From the NCBI GenBank assembly GCA_045645985.1, contig JAZRJV010000055.1:21261-85260 (forward strand): 64,000 bases of DNA. The letters are read 5' to 3'. The stretch comes from RGIG9060 sp045645985. Its GTDB lineage: Bacteria > Spirochaetota > Spirochaetia > Treponematales > Treponemataceae. Position numbers and translations under genes: made by a program. The notes under the pieces were generated by a model. The model did no database searches and had not been told where the DNA came from. It worked only from the letters and a program-made list of their open reading frames with translations. Below, one piece after another: positions 1-8,084 of this stretch. Position 1 is the stretch's first letter, and each line of letters opens with the position of its first letter.

Positions 1-1278
1 TTTCCGTCTGTTATGATGATGATTTTTACATCAATGTATAGCGTTGTAGACGGATTTTTTGTTTCTAACTTTGTGGGAAAAACTTCTTTTGCCGCAATAA
101 ATTTGATGATGCCACTTATTATGGGAGTTAGTACAGTTGGTTTTATGCTTGCAACAGGTGGAAGTGCTATTGTATCTGCAACTTTAGGTGAAGGAAAACC
201 TGAACTTGCAAATCGATATTTTTCCATGATTGTCTATGTTGGAATTATTTTAGGTTTGATTTTTGCAGTTATCGGAATTTTTGTTGCTGAACCAGTTGCT
301 AGGTTTTTAGGAGCCGAAGGTGAACTTTTAAAAAATTGTGTTATCTACGGAAGAATTTTATTTGCCTTTGTTCCTGCTTACATGATTCAAGTAATGTTTC
401 AAAGTTTTTATGTTGTGGCAGAAAAACCTAACTACAGTTTACGAGTAACAATCGCTGCTGGTTGTACAAACATGATTTTGGATTATGTTTTTATCGCTTT
501 GTTTGACTGGGGAATTGCTGGGGCTGGATTTGCTACTGTTATCGGATATTGTGTTGGCGGAATTATTCCAATTGTGTATTTTTGTAGAAAAAATAATTCT
601 ACACCTTTAAGACTTGGAAAAACACAATTTTATCCAAAAGTATTTTTGAAAACTTGCACAAATGGTTCTTCTGAAATGGTAAACAACTTATCTGCTTCTA
701 TCGTTGGAATTTTGTTTAATCTTCAGTTGATGAAATACGCAGGCGAAACTGGTGTTGCAGCCTATGGCGTTTTGATGTATTTAGGATTTATCTTTATTGC
801 AATTTTCCTTGGATATTCTATGGGAAGTAGTCCTATCGTTAGTTATCATTACGGGGCAAAAAACTATGATGAACTTAAAAATATGTTCAAAAAAGGTTTA
901 ACCTTGATAACTTTAGGCGGACTTTTTCTTGTTGCCTTTGCCGAAGTTTTTGCTCGTCCTTTAGTTTCAATTTTTACAAGTTACGATAAAGACTTAATGG
1001 AAATGGCTGTTTCTGGCGCAAGAATTAGTATTCTTTCGTTTGTTTTTGCAGGAATAAATATTTTTGGAAGTGGTTTTTTTACAAGTTTAAATAACGGATT
1101 GATTTCTGCTCTAATTTCATTTTTAAGAACTTTAGTTTTTCAAATTGTAACGATTTTGGTTCTTCCCCTTATATTTGGCTTAAAAGGAATTTGGTTTTCT
1201 ATGGTTATTGCCGATGTTTTAGCTTGTATCACAACAATTATCTTTTTAATCAAATTCCGCAAAAAATATAGATATTAG
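1..1278 (+). CDS. MATE family efflux transporter, 5'-truncated by the window edge
   Basis: This is a multidrug and toxic compound extrusion (MATE) transporter of the inner membrane, which usually couples Na+ or H+ entry to export of cationic compounds. About 425 codons are visible against a family length near 450. The frame is open from base 1 (F-P-S-V before the first Met at 13), so the true start lies upstream and the Met at 13 is internal. The segment DGFFVSNFVG and about eleven hydrophobic helices are typical of the NorM/DinF-like branch. The stop lies one base before the next gene, so the two are probably translationally coupled. The substrate cannot be told from sequence. Confidence 0.9.
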   Translation, partial: FPSVMMMIFTSMYSVVDGFFVSNFVGKTSFAAINLMMPLIMGVSTVGFMLATGGSAIVSATLGEGKPELANRYFSMIVYVGIILGLIFAVIGIFVAEPVARFLGAEGELLKNCVIYGRILFAFVPAYMIQVMFQSFYVVAEKPNYSLRVTIAAGCTNMILDYVFIALFDWGIAGAGFATVIGYCVGGIIPIVYFCRKNNSTPLRLGKTQFYPKVFLKTCTNGSSEMVNNLSASIVGILFNLQLMKYAGETGVAAYGVLMYLGFIFIAIFLGYSMGSSPIVSYHYGAKNYDELKNMFKKGLTLITLGGLFLVAFAEVFARPLVSIFTSYDKDLMEMAVSGARISILSFVFAGINIFGSGFFTSLNNGLISALISFLRTLVFQIVTILVLPLIFGLKGIWFSMVIADVLACITTIIFLIKFRKKYRY

Positions 1279-1279
1279 A

Positions 1280-1573
1280 ATGAAATTTTTAGAAAGCATA
1301 AAAGTAAAATTTGCAATTTCTCGAATAATCAAAATGGAAAAATTTTTTGACGACCTTAGATTTTCTTTTGAAAAATCCAAAGAGGAATTTTATAAAAACA
1401 AAAATCTACAAAAAAAATTAAAATCTCTAACTAATTATTATGAAAGTGGCAAATGGCTAAAAGACTACCAACTTGATGAACAAAATCTTTTACCCAAAAC
1501 TTTAAAACGCGGAATTTTGTCCCAAGACGGAATTTTCGATTTTTTGTGTGAAGTGGAAAATAGGGAAGTGTAA
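1280..1573 (+). CDS. DUF4298 family protein
   Basis: This small cytoplasmic protein (97 aa) has no known function. The C-terminal half carries the DUF4298 signature: YYESGKWLKDYQLDE, then LLPKTLKRGILSQDG. The N-terminal half is a charged helical stretch. It starts one base after the MATE stop without its own ribosome site, which points to coupled translation. The last 25 codons and the following A-run and hairpin arm recur in diverged form near 2296-2398, beyond a toxin-antitoxin pair. The downstream hairpin here has lost its right arm, so the native terminator of this operon seems to have been split by the insertion. Confidence 0.75.
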   Translation: MKFLESIKVKFAISRIIKMEKFFDDLRFSFEKSKEEFYKNKNLQKKLKSLTNYYESGKWLKDYQLDEQNLLPKTLKRGILSQDGIFDFLCEVENREV

Positions 1574-1599
1574 AAAAAAATTGCCCCGAAAGGAAAATT
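1496..1599 (+). repeat. Direct repeat copy 1: DUF4298 3' end plus half a terminator
   Basis: This stretch matches 2296-2398 over about 103 bp with roughly a dozen differences. It spans the last 25 codons of the DUF4298 gene, the A-run, and the left hairpin arm (TGCCCCG) with its loop. Homology ends at the stop codon of the convergent VapC gene. Most differences between the copies are at third codon positions (CGC/CGA, TTG/TTA, TCC/TCT, GAC/GAT, GGA/GGG), so they diverged as coding sequence and are not a fresh duplication. Confidence 0.85.
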
Positions 1600-1996
1600 A
1601 ATTTATAACTTCAATTTGTAAGTTTGGTATTCTTTGAAGATGGTTAGCATTATTTGTAATTAAAATTGCATTGTGTTCTAGAGCAGATACTCCAATAAAT
1701 AAATCTGCATCTTCAATAATGTTTCCAGTTTGCTTTAATTGGGCATAAATTTGAGATGCCATATCAAAGGTTGATATATCTACATTTACGAGATTACAAA
1801 CTTTTACAAAATTGTTAAATCTTTCAAACTTGGCAGTTGCTCCAACAGAAAGTAAACCTCTTTTTATTTCATAATAAGCGAATATAGGAATTGAAATATT
1901 ATTATCCTGCAAAATAAGTTCTTCTATTCTATTTTTAACATTGATATTTCCATTTAGTATATAACTTATAATATTTGTATCTAAAAAATATGTCAT
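1598..1996 (-). CDS. vapC: VapC-type PIN-domain toxin
   Basis: This is a type II toxin, a Mg2+-dependent endoribonuclease; family members usually cut tRNA or rRNA. The 132-residue chain is a single PIN domain with acidic residues Asp6 (FLDTN), Glu43 (YYEIKRG) and Asp98 (DADLFIG), and the C-terminal ITNN segment. The start chosen gives the classic ATGA overlap with the upstream antitoxin; an in-frame ATG six codons earlier would lie inside the antitoxin gene. The stop codon sits exactly at the edge of the flanking repeat. The pair is probably autoregulated by the toxin-antitoxin complex, as is usual for the family. Confidence 0.88.
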   Translation of the reverse strand: MTYFLDTNIISYILNGNINVKNRIEELILQDNNISIPIFAYYEIKRGLLSVGATAKFERFNNFVKVCNLVNVDISTFDMASQIYAQLKQTGNIIEDADLFIGVSALEHNAILITNNANHLQRIPNLQIEVIN

Positions 1997-2241
1997 AGTT
2001 GAATATCCTTGCAACTTATTCCTGCTGAAATTGATTCATTTATGGCATTGGATTCTTCTTGTGTTAAAATTCCAGAAATTGCATTTAGGGCATCAAGTTT
2101 TTTTTGTTTTTCTTGAGAAATTGAATTTGTTTTTGATTGTAAATTTTGTTTGTAAAGCAAGAAATCTACAAAATCAATAAGTTCTTGTTGAAATTCACTA
2201 GAAATTTGAGAAATTTTTTCTTCAACCAGCGTGTATGGCAT
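1993..2241 (-). CDS. Antitoxin of the VapC pair, DUF2281-like
   Basis: This 82-residue protein is the likely antitoxin for the overlapping PIN toxin. Its N-terminal part (FQQELIDFVDFLLYKQ) resembles the DUF2281 helix found in antitoxins encoded next to PIN toxins. The C-terminal part is probably the flexible toxin-binding tail. An AGGAGG ribosome site lies 6 nt before the ATG. The antitoxin-first order and 4-bp ATGA overlap are typical of type II modules. No clear DNA-binding fold can be named by eye. Confidence 0.75.
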   Translation of the reverse strand: MPYTLVEEKISQISSEFQQELIDFVDFLLYKQNLQSKTNSISQEKQKKLDALNAISGILTQEESNAINESISAGISCKDIQL

Positions 2242-2295
2242 TTCAATCCTCCTATGCTTAAATATACCACAGTTTATATCACTTGTGTAGAGAAA

Positions 2296-2370
2296 AAAAC
2301 TTAAAACGAGGAATTTTATCTCAAGATGGGATTTATAATTTCTTGTGTGAAGTGGAAAATAGGGAAATGT
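2296..2370 (+). pseudogene. Remnant of a second DUF4298 gene (last 25 codons)
   Basis: The frame reads KKNLKRGILSQDG then a tail ending EVENREM and a stop, matching the end of the gene at 1280-1573. No start codon or upstream portion exists; the sequence before it is unrelated promoter DNA of the toxin-antitoxin pair. Changes relative to the intact gene are mostly synonymous. It is best read as the tail of a homologous gene left by recombination, not as an expressed protein. Confidence 0.75.
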
Positions 2371-2398
2371 AAAAAAAATTGCCCCGAAAGGAAAATTT
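2296..2398 (+). repeat. Direct repeat copy 2: diverged DUF4298 3' end plus hairpin
   Basis: This is the second copy of the 103-bp repeat flanking the toxin-antitoxin pair. Unlike copy 1, it is followed by the right hairpin arm (CGGGGCA, 2402-2408), so its terminator is intact. It lies just downstream of the lipoprotein gene on the other strand. Confidence 0.85.
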
Positions 2399-2408
2399 TT
2401 ACGGGGCA
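2370..2408 (-). terminator. Rho-independent terminator of the lipoprotein gene
   Basis: A 7-bp stem (TGCCCCG at 2380-2386 with CGGGGCA at 2402-2408) is followed on the minus strand by eight T residues (2371-2378). It ends transcription of the convergent lipoprotein gene and could also serve the plus-strand remnant. Confidence 0.7.
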
Positions 2409-2436
2409 GGGTGGTTTTAGGAAAGATGTTTGTGGG

Positions 2437-3183
2437 TTATTTAATTTTTTTGAAGATGTATTTTTCTATGTCATAATCAATGTTTTCTGGATTAGTTTTG
2501 CTAACAGATTCGGTTTCTATTAAAAATAAATAAGCACTATTTTCTCTATTTGTTGTTACTGAATATTTATAGGTTTCAAAACTATATTCTGTTTCTTCGC
2601 TTGTGTCTTCATTGAAAAATTTTTCTATACGGTTGATAAAATCATCGTACGTTCTATTATATTTTTCTTCTACAGTATAAAAAAAATAAAAAGTTAAATT
2701 TTCATCATCAAATACTATTGTTTCATCTTCATCAGGTGGCATCATTCTTTCATATACAAATTCTTTCATCTCTTCATATAATTCAATGGAGTTACATGGG
2801 TATGTACCTGATTCACTTTTAACATAATCTTCAATAGCACCATCATTTTTAAATTTCATTATACCTATCTGCCTACATATTTCACTGTAACTATCTGTAT
2901 CCTGACATAATAAGGCATCTTCCTCATAATACTCCCATTCACCTTCTGCAAAATCTAGAACATCAATAGAATTTACTTTTATAGTCAAAGTTTTTTCTAA
3001 TTCTTCATAAGGATTTTGTATTATGTAATCTTCGTTCTCTGTATCAGTGTTGTTATCAGTATTTGTGTTGCTACCACCAGTTGTGCCTGGTTGTTGTGGT
3101 TCTTGGTTTTCATTTCCATTATCACAAGAAAAAACAACAAAAATCATAGCTAGTGCCATTAAAATAAAAATAATTTTCTTCAT
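2437..3183 (-). CDS. Lipoprotein of unknown function
   Basis: This 248-residue protein is an exported lipoprotein. A lysine-led hydrophobic signal peptide ends in the spirochaete-type lipobox VVFSC, with Cys20 as the predicted lipidated residue. An Asn/Gln/Thr/Gly-rich linker to about residue 50 would tether an acidic globular domain to the membrane surface. The start has a GGAGG site 7 nt upstream; an upstream in-frame extension (16 codons) would place the poly-G tract near its start and lacks a ribosome site. No family is recognised. The promoter contains a nine-G run, so its expression may be phase variable. Confidence 0.8.
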   Translation of the reverse strand: MKKIIFILMALAMIFVVFSCDNGNENQEPQQPGTTGGSNTNTDNNTDTENEDYIIQNPYEELEKTLTIKVNSIDVLDFAEGEWEYYEEDALLCQDTDSYSEICRQIGIMKFKNDGAIEDYVKSESGTYPCNSIELYEEMKEFVYERMMPPDEDETIVFDDENLTFYFFYTVEEKYNRTYDDFINRIEKFFNEDTSEETEYSFETYKYSVTTNRENSAYLFLIETESVSKTNPENIDYDIEKYIFKKIK

Positions 3184-3203
3184 AGAAATTCCTCCTAAAA
3201 TTA

Positions 3204-3231
3204 AGCATATCATAATACCCCCCCCCGTCAA
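3204..3231 (-). promoter_or_regulatory. Candidate promoter with a poly-G spacer
   Basis: On the minus strand TTGACG (3231-3226) is followed after 16 nt by TATGCT (3209-3204), just before the GGAGG of the lipoprotein gene. Eight of the spacer bases belong to the G run, so any change in run length would change the spacing. The -10 assignment is tentative because the implied 5' leader is only about 15 nt. Confidence 0.45.
3218..3226. repeat. Homopolymeric C9/G9 tract
   Basis: Nine C residues on the plus strand, nine G on the strand of the lipoprotein gene, in a genome where G/C runs are rare. It lies 35 bp upstream of the lipoprotein start. Confidence 0.95.
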
Positions 3232-3276
3232 CTAGGTTTAGAAATTTTTCATTTTCTATAAAATTCCCCATCTTCC

Positions 3277-3305
3277 TTGACTACCTTGGATTAGCGATTT
3301 ATAAT
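3277..3305 (+). promoter_or_regulatory. Promoter of the Aat-like gene, predicted leaderless
   Basis: TTGACT (3277-3282), 17-nt spacer, TATAAT (3300-3305). The -10 box ends 6 nt before the ATG at 3312 and there is no ribosome site, so the mRNA should begin at or next to the start codon. Confidence 0.75.
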
Positions 3306-3311
3306 TTTTAC

Positions 3312-4142
3312 ATGGAAGAAAATGATAATTGTTCTGTTTACGATTCTTACTGGACCGATGTTTTTACATATTTTATAGAATTTTTAATTGATGTTTACGG
3401 TGGTGGCTACATTGCAACTGAAGAAGAACTGGATTCTTTGGAGGATTTTCTTTACGAGCCCGATAGTGAATTTTGTTTTTCGTTTAATTTTTCGCCAAAA
3501 TGGATTGATGCGGTTTGCTACAAAGGATATTTTCCTATGGCAAACGATATCGGTAATTTTATTGAAGATATAGAAAATTTTCCGCTAAAGGAACTTTTGC
3601 TTATCAAACATCACAAAGAACGGGCGGTGTTAAAACTTTCGGATGCGCATTTTTCAAAAAAGTTATCAAAGTATTGCGATAATCTTGAATTTTCTATCGA
3701 CGAAGATTTTGAAGGTTGTGTACAAGGTCTTTTAGAAACTTACAAAGACACTTGGCTTTTCCCAAATTTAGTTGACGCTTTTAGACAAATTCATAACGGA
3801 GCAGAAACAAAATACGGAACAAAAATTCACAGTGTTGAAGTTTGGGATAAAACCACAAATGAATTAGTTGCAGGAGAAATTGGTTTTAGAAATGGTCATT
3901 TGTACAGTAGCCTTTCTGGTTTTAGAAAAAGAAATCATGTTGGAAATATTCAAATGTCAGCACTTTGCAAATTCTTGCAAGAAAAAAATTTAGAATACTG
4001 GGACTTTGGAATGTTTATTCCATACAAAGTTGATTTAGGATGCAAACTTTATTCAAGAGAAGATTTTTTTGCACTTCATAAAACTTTAAGAGACGGCAAT
4101 GTAGATTTTTCTTGTAAAAGACGTCCACTTGTGTTGATGTAA
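3312..4142 (+). CDS. Leucyl/phenylalanyl-tRNA-protein transferase-like protein (Aat family)
   Basis: The C-terminal half resembles Aat, which transfers Leu or Phe from aminoacyl-tRNA to N-terminal Lys or Arg of proteins for N-degron recognition. Family-like segments are GCVQGLLETYKDTW (near residue 136), GEIGFRNGHLYSSLSGF and LEYWDFGM. It is longer than E. coli Aat (276 against 234 residues), and its N-terminal 110 residues are acidic and diverged, so it may be a distant relative with another acceptor. The start is fixed by a near-consensus promoter ending 6 nt upstream. Base composition is like its neighbours. Confidence 0.65.
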   Translation: MEENDNCSVYDSYWTDVFTYFIEFLIDVYGGGYIATEEELDSLEDFLYEPDSEFCFSFNFSPKWIDAVCYKGYFPMANDIGNFIEDIENFPLKELLLIKHHKERAVLKLSDAHFSKKLSKYCDNLEFSIDEDFEGCVQGLLETYKDTWLFPNLVDAFRQIHNGAETKYGTKIHSVEVWDKTTNELVAGEIGFRNGHLYSSLSGFRKRNHVGNIQMSALCKFLQEKNLEYWDFGMFIPYKVDLGCKLYSREDFFALHKTLRDGNVDFSCKRRPLVLM

Positions 4143-4262
4143 GATATTTCAAAATAAAATATTTTTTTACTTCAAAATTTATTCATTTTTCATTTTTGAG
4201 ACAATAATAATGATGTGTGGGAAAATATTTTTCTTACGGAAAAAATTGTATCGAGGTGAAAA

Positions 4263-5090
4263 ATGTACTTCAAAAAATTTGATGATTTAACTTTTGCAGA
4301 TCATTATATGTTTGAGAAAGTTTTACATGAAAATCAGGATGTGTGCCAAGAACTTTTAGAACGGTTGCTTAAAATTAATATTGACCATATTGAATATCCA
4401 GAAATTGAAAAAACTATCAGTCCTTATTACGAAACAAAAGGTGTTAGACTTGATGTTTATGTAAAAGACAGTGACAACGTTTTTGACATCGAACTTCAAA
4501 ATATAAATGATGAAGATTTGTCATTACGTACTCGATTTTATCAGTCTATGTTGGATTCAGATAATTTGCTAAAGGGACAACATTATGCAGAACTACCAAC
4601 AAGTTTTGTTATCTTCATTTGTAGATACGATCCGTTTAGTAATGATTTACCAATTTACACTTTTGAAAATCGATGTTTGGAAAATCTTGAAATTTCATTA
4701 AACGACAAAAGCATCAAAAAAATTTTTAATGCAACAGCTTACAACCAAGAAAAAGACCTAGAAATTTCAGCTTTTTTAGAGTATATTTATAATCAAGAAG
4801 CTGTTGATGATTTTACAAGCAAACTCACATCCATTGTTGAAAGAATAAAAAAACAAGAAGTCAACAGAAAGGAATACAATTCTATGAATTTACATGACCA
4901 AGACAACTTTCGACGCGGCAAGAAAGAAGGCTACTCTACTGGTCTTTCCGATGGAATTTCTCAAGGGGAACAACAAAAAGCTATTGAGACTGCTAAAAAT
5001 ATGTTATCTGCTTCTTTGGGTACTTTAGAACAAATTGCACAAATTACAAATCTTCCTTTAGATACTGTAAAAGATTTAGCAGAAAAATAA
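4263..5090 (+). CDS. Rpn family PD-(D/E)XK nuclease
   Basis: This 275-residue protein belongs to the Rpn/PDDEXK_2 family, often mislabelled transposase. E. coli relatives are DNA endonucleases that promote RecA-independent recombination. The N-terminal FADHYMFEKVL and the core GVRLDVYVKD then DIELQ (Asp, then E-x-Q) form the nuclease motif. The C-terminal region has the glycine/lysine-rich repeats (KKEGYSTGLSDGISQGE) common in this family, followed by a helical tail. A GAGGTG site precedes the ATG. No transposon ends were seen, so it stands alone. Such genes are often multicopy in host-associated bacteria. Confidence 0.85.
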   Translation: MYFKKFDDLTFADHYMFEKVLHENQDVCQELLERLLKINIDHIEYPEIEKTISPYYETKGVRLDVYVKDSDNVFDIELQNINDEDLSLRTRFYQSMLDSDNLLKGQHYAELPTSFVIFICRYDPFSNDLPIYTFENRCLENLEISLNDKSIKKIFNATAYNQEKDLEISAFLEYIYNQEAVDDFTSKLTSIVERIKKQEVNRKEYNSMNLHDQDNFRRGKKEGYSTGLSDGISQGEQQKAIETAKNMLSASLGTLEQIAQITNLPLDTVKDLAEK

Positions 5091-5130
5091 TTTATTTATA
5101 ATACTAAATTAAGTAATTTTTTTGTAAATA

Positions 5131-5190
5131 AAAAAGCTTTCCGATAAACAAAAGTGAATTACACATTTTAGATTTATCGAAAAGCATTTT
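5131..5190. terminator. Bidirectional terminator between convergent genes
   Basis: A long imperfect stem (AAGCTTTCCGATAAA near 5133-5148 with TTTATCGAAAAGC near 5173-5186) is followed by eight T on the plus strand and preceded by an A-run that serves the minus strand. It separates the Rpn gene from the flavodiiron gene. Confidence 0.7.
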
Positions 5191-5216
5191 TTTTGAATAT
5201 ATAATTTTTTAGTTTT

Positions 5217-6368
5217 TTACAAAATTTCGTCTGCAAGTTTTTCTAACGATAGGATTGTATCATCATTCATTGCAGTTTTGATAGTTACAACTGTTGGACA
5301 GAAAGTTATATTCTTGCTATTTTCAAACATCTTTGTCATAACTTTTGCAGCAAGTGGATTCCAAGTTCCATTTTCAATTAAGCCGATTTTTCGGTTTTGA
5401 TAATTTCTGTCTGTTAGGTGATGAATAAATTCTTTCATGAATGGAAAAATATCATTTGTGTAAGTTGTTGTTGCTAAAACGATTTTTCCGTATTTAAAAG
5501 CGTCTTCTACACATTCAGCCATATCTTCACGGGCAAGGTCTGCTACAGCAACTTTTGGACAGCCTTTTTCTTTTAGAATTTCTGCAAATTTTTCAACTGC
5601 TTTTTTTGTGTTCCCATAAACTGAAGTATATGCAACAAAAACGCCTTCTGTTTCTGGCTTGTAAGATGACCAAGTGTCGTAAAGATTGATGTAGTATTCA
5701 AGATTTTCTGATAAAACTGGTCCATGCAAAGGGCAGATAATTTTTACATCAATTCCAGAAAGTTTTTTTAGCACAGACTGAACTGCATCTCCAAATTTTC
5801 CAACGATTCCAAAATAATATCGTCTAGCTTCACAAGCCCATTCTTCTTCAACATCTAACGCACCAAATTTTCCAAAACCGTCGGCGCTGAACAAAACTTT
5901 GTCTGTGCTTTCGTAAGACATTATAACTTCTGGCCAGTGCACATTTGGAGCAGTTACAAAATTCAATTTATGTTTGCCAAGTTCAAGTGTGCTTCCTTCT
6001 GATACAACAATTTGTCGTTCAGCAAAATCTGTGCCAAAATAATTTTTCATCATTACAAAAGCAAGTTTTGAAGAAACAATTTTTGCAGTTGGGAATGTTT
6101 CCATAAATTTTTTGATGTTAGCAGAATGATCCATTTCCATATGATGAACTACAAGATAATCTGGTGATTTTCCTGCAAGTTCATTTTTGATATTTGAAAT
6201 CCATTGGTCGCCAAAGTTTGCATCAACTGAATCCATTACAGCAATTTTTTCGTCCAAAATTAAATATGAATTGTATGACATCCCGTTGGGAACGATAAAT
6301 TGACCTTCGAATAAATCTATTTGGTGGTCATTTACGCCAACATATTTTATATCGTTTGTAACTTGCAT
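5217..6368 (-). CDS. Flavodiiron protein (FprA-type O2/NO reductase)
   Basis: Flavodiiron proteins reduce O2 to water, or NO to N2O, in the cytoplasm and protect anaerobes from oxygen. Residues 1-245 form the metallo-beta-lactamase-like diiron domain with the H-x-E-x-D-H motif at His76-Glu78-Asp80-His81, further ligands in NVHWPE, SADGFGKFG and CPLHGPV. Residues 250-383 are a flavodoxin domain binding FMN (YTSVYGNTKKA). At 383 aa it is the short class A form with no fused rubredoxin, so an external rubredoxin or similar donor is needed. A GGAG site precedes the start. It appears monocistronic. Confidence 0.92.
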   Translation of the reverse strand: MQVTNDIKYVGVNDHQIDLFEGQFIVPNGMSYNSYLILDEKIAVMDSVDANFGDQWISNIKNELAGKSPDYLVVHHMEMDHSANIKKFMETFPTAKIVSSKLAFVMMKNYFGTDFAERQIVVSEGSTLELGKHKLNFVTAPNVHWPEVIMSYESTDKVLFSADGFGKFGALDVEEEWACEARRYYFGIVGKFGDAVQSVLKKLSGIDVKIICPLHGPVLSENLEYYINLYDTWSSYKPETEGVFVAYTSVYGNTKKAVEKFAEILKEKGCPKVAVADLAREDMAECVEDAFKYGKIVLATTTYTNDIFPFMKEFIHHLTDRNYQNRKIGLIENGTWNPLAAKVMTKMFENSKNITFCPTVVTIKTAMNDDTILSLEKLADEIL

Positions 6369-6415
6369 CTTTCACTCCAGATATTTATTTCTTCTATAAT
6401 AAGTATAATCAAAAT

Positions 6416-7084
6416 TTATTTGTTCTTCTTTCGTTTTTTCAAAAAGAAAAGTAAAACTGAACTAATTAAAAGTACAATAAGAATTTGAATTATCACCCAA
6501 TAGAAAACGCCGATTTTTCCATCGCCAAGTTGAAACCAAGAATTTGCTTTGTAGTCTAAAAAGAAATATGGAACAAATAGATTTCCGTTAAATCTAATTC
6601 CAACTTTTGTGCAGAACATTACAAAGACAAAGTAGAGAAGTGGAGTTATCAAGGCTAACAAAAAAGTTTTTTTAGTGATTTTTAATTTATAATCAAATGC
6701 AAAAAAATCTACCAAAGATAAAATTGGAACAAAAATGTGTGTGAAAAAATTGTAAATTGCAAATGGTTCCAAATCAAAATTGTATGCCAAGGCTTGTGGA
6801 TACAAAATAAAATTAAAAACTAAACCTGTTAAAGTTATTGCTACAGTAAAAATGAATTTCAAAGCGTAAACAACTTGTGGAATTTGTCCATTTTTTCTGA
6901 GCAAGAAAAACAAACTAATTAAACTGATAATTCCAATTTCGATATTACTTTGAATTGTGTAATACAAAAAATGTGCTGGATTAAAAAATCCTTCTTGCAT
7001 TAGTGAAGTATAAACTCCAATAATAACTCCAACTACAAGTAAAAGTTTTGAAATTATTGAAATTAAATTTTCTTTTTTATTCAT
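6416..7084 (-). CDS. Pr6Pr family membrane protein
   Basis: This 222-residue inner-membrane protein has about six helices and matches the FAR-17a/AIG1-like Pr6Pr family by pattern: YYTIQSN in the first loop, THIFVPILSLVDFF in the middle, and a late aromatic VPYFFLDY. Related eukaryotic proteins hydrolyse fatty-acid esters of hydroxy fatty acids, but a function in bacteria is not established. A GAGG site precedes the ATG. It follows the DUF1295 gene by 25 bp on the same strand, so the two probably form an operon of lipid-related membrane proteins. Confidence 0.7.
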   Translation of the reverse strand: MNKKENLISIISKLLLVVGVIIGVYTSLMQEGFFNPAHFLYYTIQSNIEIGIISLISLFFLLRKNGQIPQVVYALKFIFTVAITLTGLVFNFILYPQALAYNFDLEPFAIYNFFTHIFVPILSLVDFFAFDYKLKITKKTFLLALITPLLYFVFVMFCTKVGIRFNGNLFVPYFFLDYKANSWFQLGDGKIGVFYWVIIQILIVLLISSVLLFFLKKRKKNK

Positions 7085-7109
7085 AAAAACCTCTTTTAAA
7101 AATATAATT

Positions 7110-8012
7110 TTATTTTGTTTCCTTTGTCATTTTAGGTAAAGGAAGTAACATCCTTGTTTCTTTTTTGTATTGTTCAAAGCCTTCTTTTCTGGATTGATGT
7201 CCTTCTGCTAAAGGAATACTGATGAACAAAAACAAAAGTGTATTTGCAAAGGCACCAATTAACATTACAGGATTTTTATTCAATGCAAAAAATGATGATA
7301 ATCCAATGCCCCACCACATTAAAATTTCTGCAAGATAATTTGGATGGCGAGAATATTTCCAAACGCCTTCTCTGATAAAACCGTAAGTTGAAGTATTTGA
7401 AGAATCTTTGCTTTTATTTTTTCTGAATTTGTGCATTTGAATATCAGCAGTTCCTTGTAAAATTACTGCAAAAATTGAAAGTGCAAAACACAAAATATTT
7501 ATCCAAGAAAATGAGGCTTGTTCATTTTGAAAAACAAAAACTGCCGGAAGAATACAAGCGTAAACTATCAATGTTGGCACCATGTGAATTCCCACAAAAT
7601 TTACTAAAGGATAAAAGAACTTTGTTTTTTCTTTTAACATTGTGTATCGCCAGTCTTGATGAGCTAATCCTTTGAAGGTGTATGCCCAGTTTGCAGTAAG
7701 TCTGATAGCCCAAATAAAAACTGCAATCAACAAAAGCAATCTTAAAGTTGTGATTTGTTTTCCGATTGTAAAAGCAAGTAAAATTACTGGTGGTTGTACA
7801 CTCCAGTATGGGTCATAAACAGAAGCGTTTTTGAAAATTACGCTAAAAACAAAAGTGATAACAGTTGCAACAACATCAGCAATTAAAAGTCGCCAATAAA
7901 ATGGAATTGTATCATTTAAAAATTGATAAGTATAAATTCCACCAAAAGTTGCAAGTACATAAACAATTAAAATAATTAAATAACTCAAAATTCTTTTTTC
8001 ATTTGTTTTCAT
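7110..8012 (-). CDS. DUF1295 family membrane protein (steroid 5-alpha-reductase-like)
   Basis: This 300-residue polytopic protein belongs to DUF1295, related to steroid 5-alpha-reductases and isoprenylcysteine methyltransferases that act on lipid substrates in the membrane. Diagnostic segments are DPYWSVQPP near residue 66 and the C-terminal GVWKYSRHPNYLAEILMWWG, the cofactor-binding signature. The ATG chosen is preferred over a TTG two codons earlier; a -10-like box ends 6 nt upstream and no ribosome site is seen. It heads a likely operon with the Pr6Pr gene. The substrate is unknown. Confidence 0.8.
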   Translation of the reverse strand: MKTNEKRILSYLIILIVYVLATFGGIYTYQFLNDTIPFYWRLLIADVVATVITFVFSVIFKNASVYDPYWSVQPPVILLAFTIGKQITTLRLLLLIAVFIWAIRLTANWAYTFKGLAHQDWRYTMLKEKTKFFYPLVNFVGIHMVPTLIVYACILPAVFVFQNEQASFSWINILCFALSIFAVILQGTADIQMHKFRKNKSKDSSNTSTYGFIREGVWKYSRHPNYLAEILMWWGIGLSSFFALNKNPVMLIGAFANTLLFLFISIPLAEGHQSRKEGFEQYKKETRMLLPLPKMTKETK

Positions 8013-8018
8013 AATCAA

Positions 8019-8047
8019 AGTTTAATACAGATTTTCTTTTTTGCACA
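8019..8047 (-). promoter_or_regulatory. Weak leaderless promoter of the DUF1295 gene
   Basis: On the minus strand TGTGCA (8047-8042), 17 nt, TAAACT (8024-8019), then 6 nt to the ATG at 8012. The -35 box is poor. Confidence 0.4.
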
Positions 8048-8084
8048 GATGTAAGATATGGTTATCGTAAACTTTTTTTATTTC

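Noticed and set aside
2326..2523. Plus-strand 65-codon open frame over the terminator region
   Set aside because: It runs through the duplicated DUF4298 tail in the wrong frame, the terminator and the antisense of the lipoprotein end; no ribosome site.
3047..3235. Plus-strand frame antisense to the lipoprotein signal region
   Set aside because: Pure shadow of the lipoprotein gene with low-complexity composition and no start signal.
4263..5090. Transposase / insertion sequence
   Set aside because: The protein is an Rpn-type nuclease often labelled transposase; no terminal inverted repeats or target duplications flank it.
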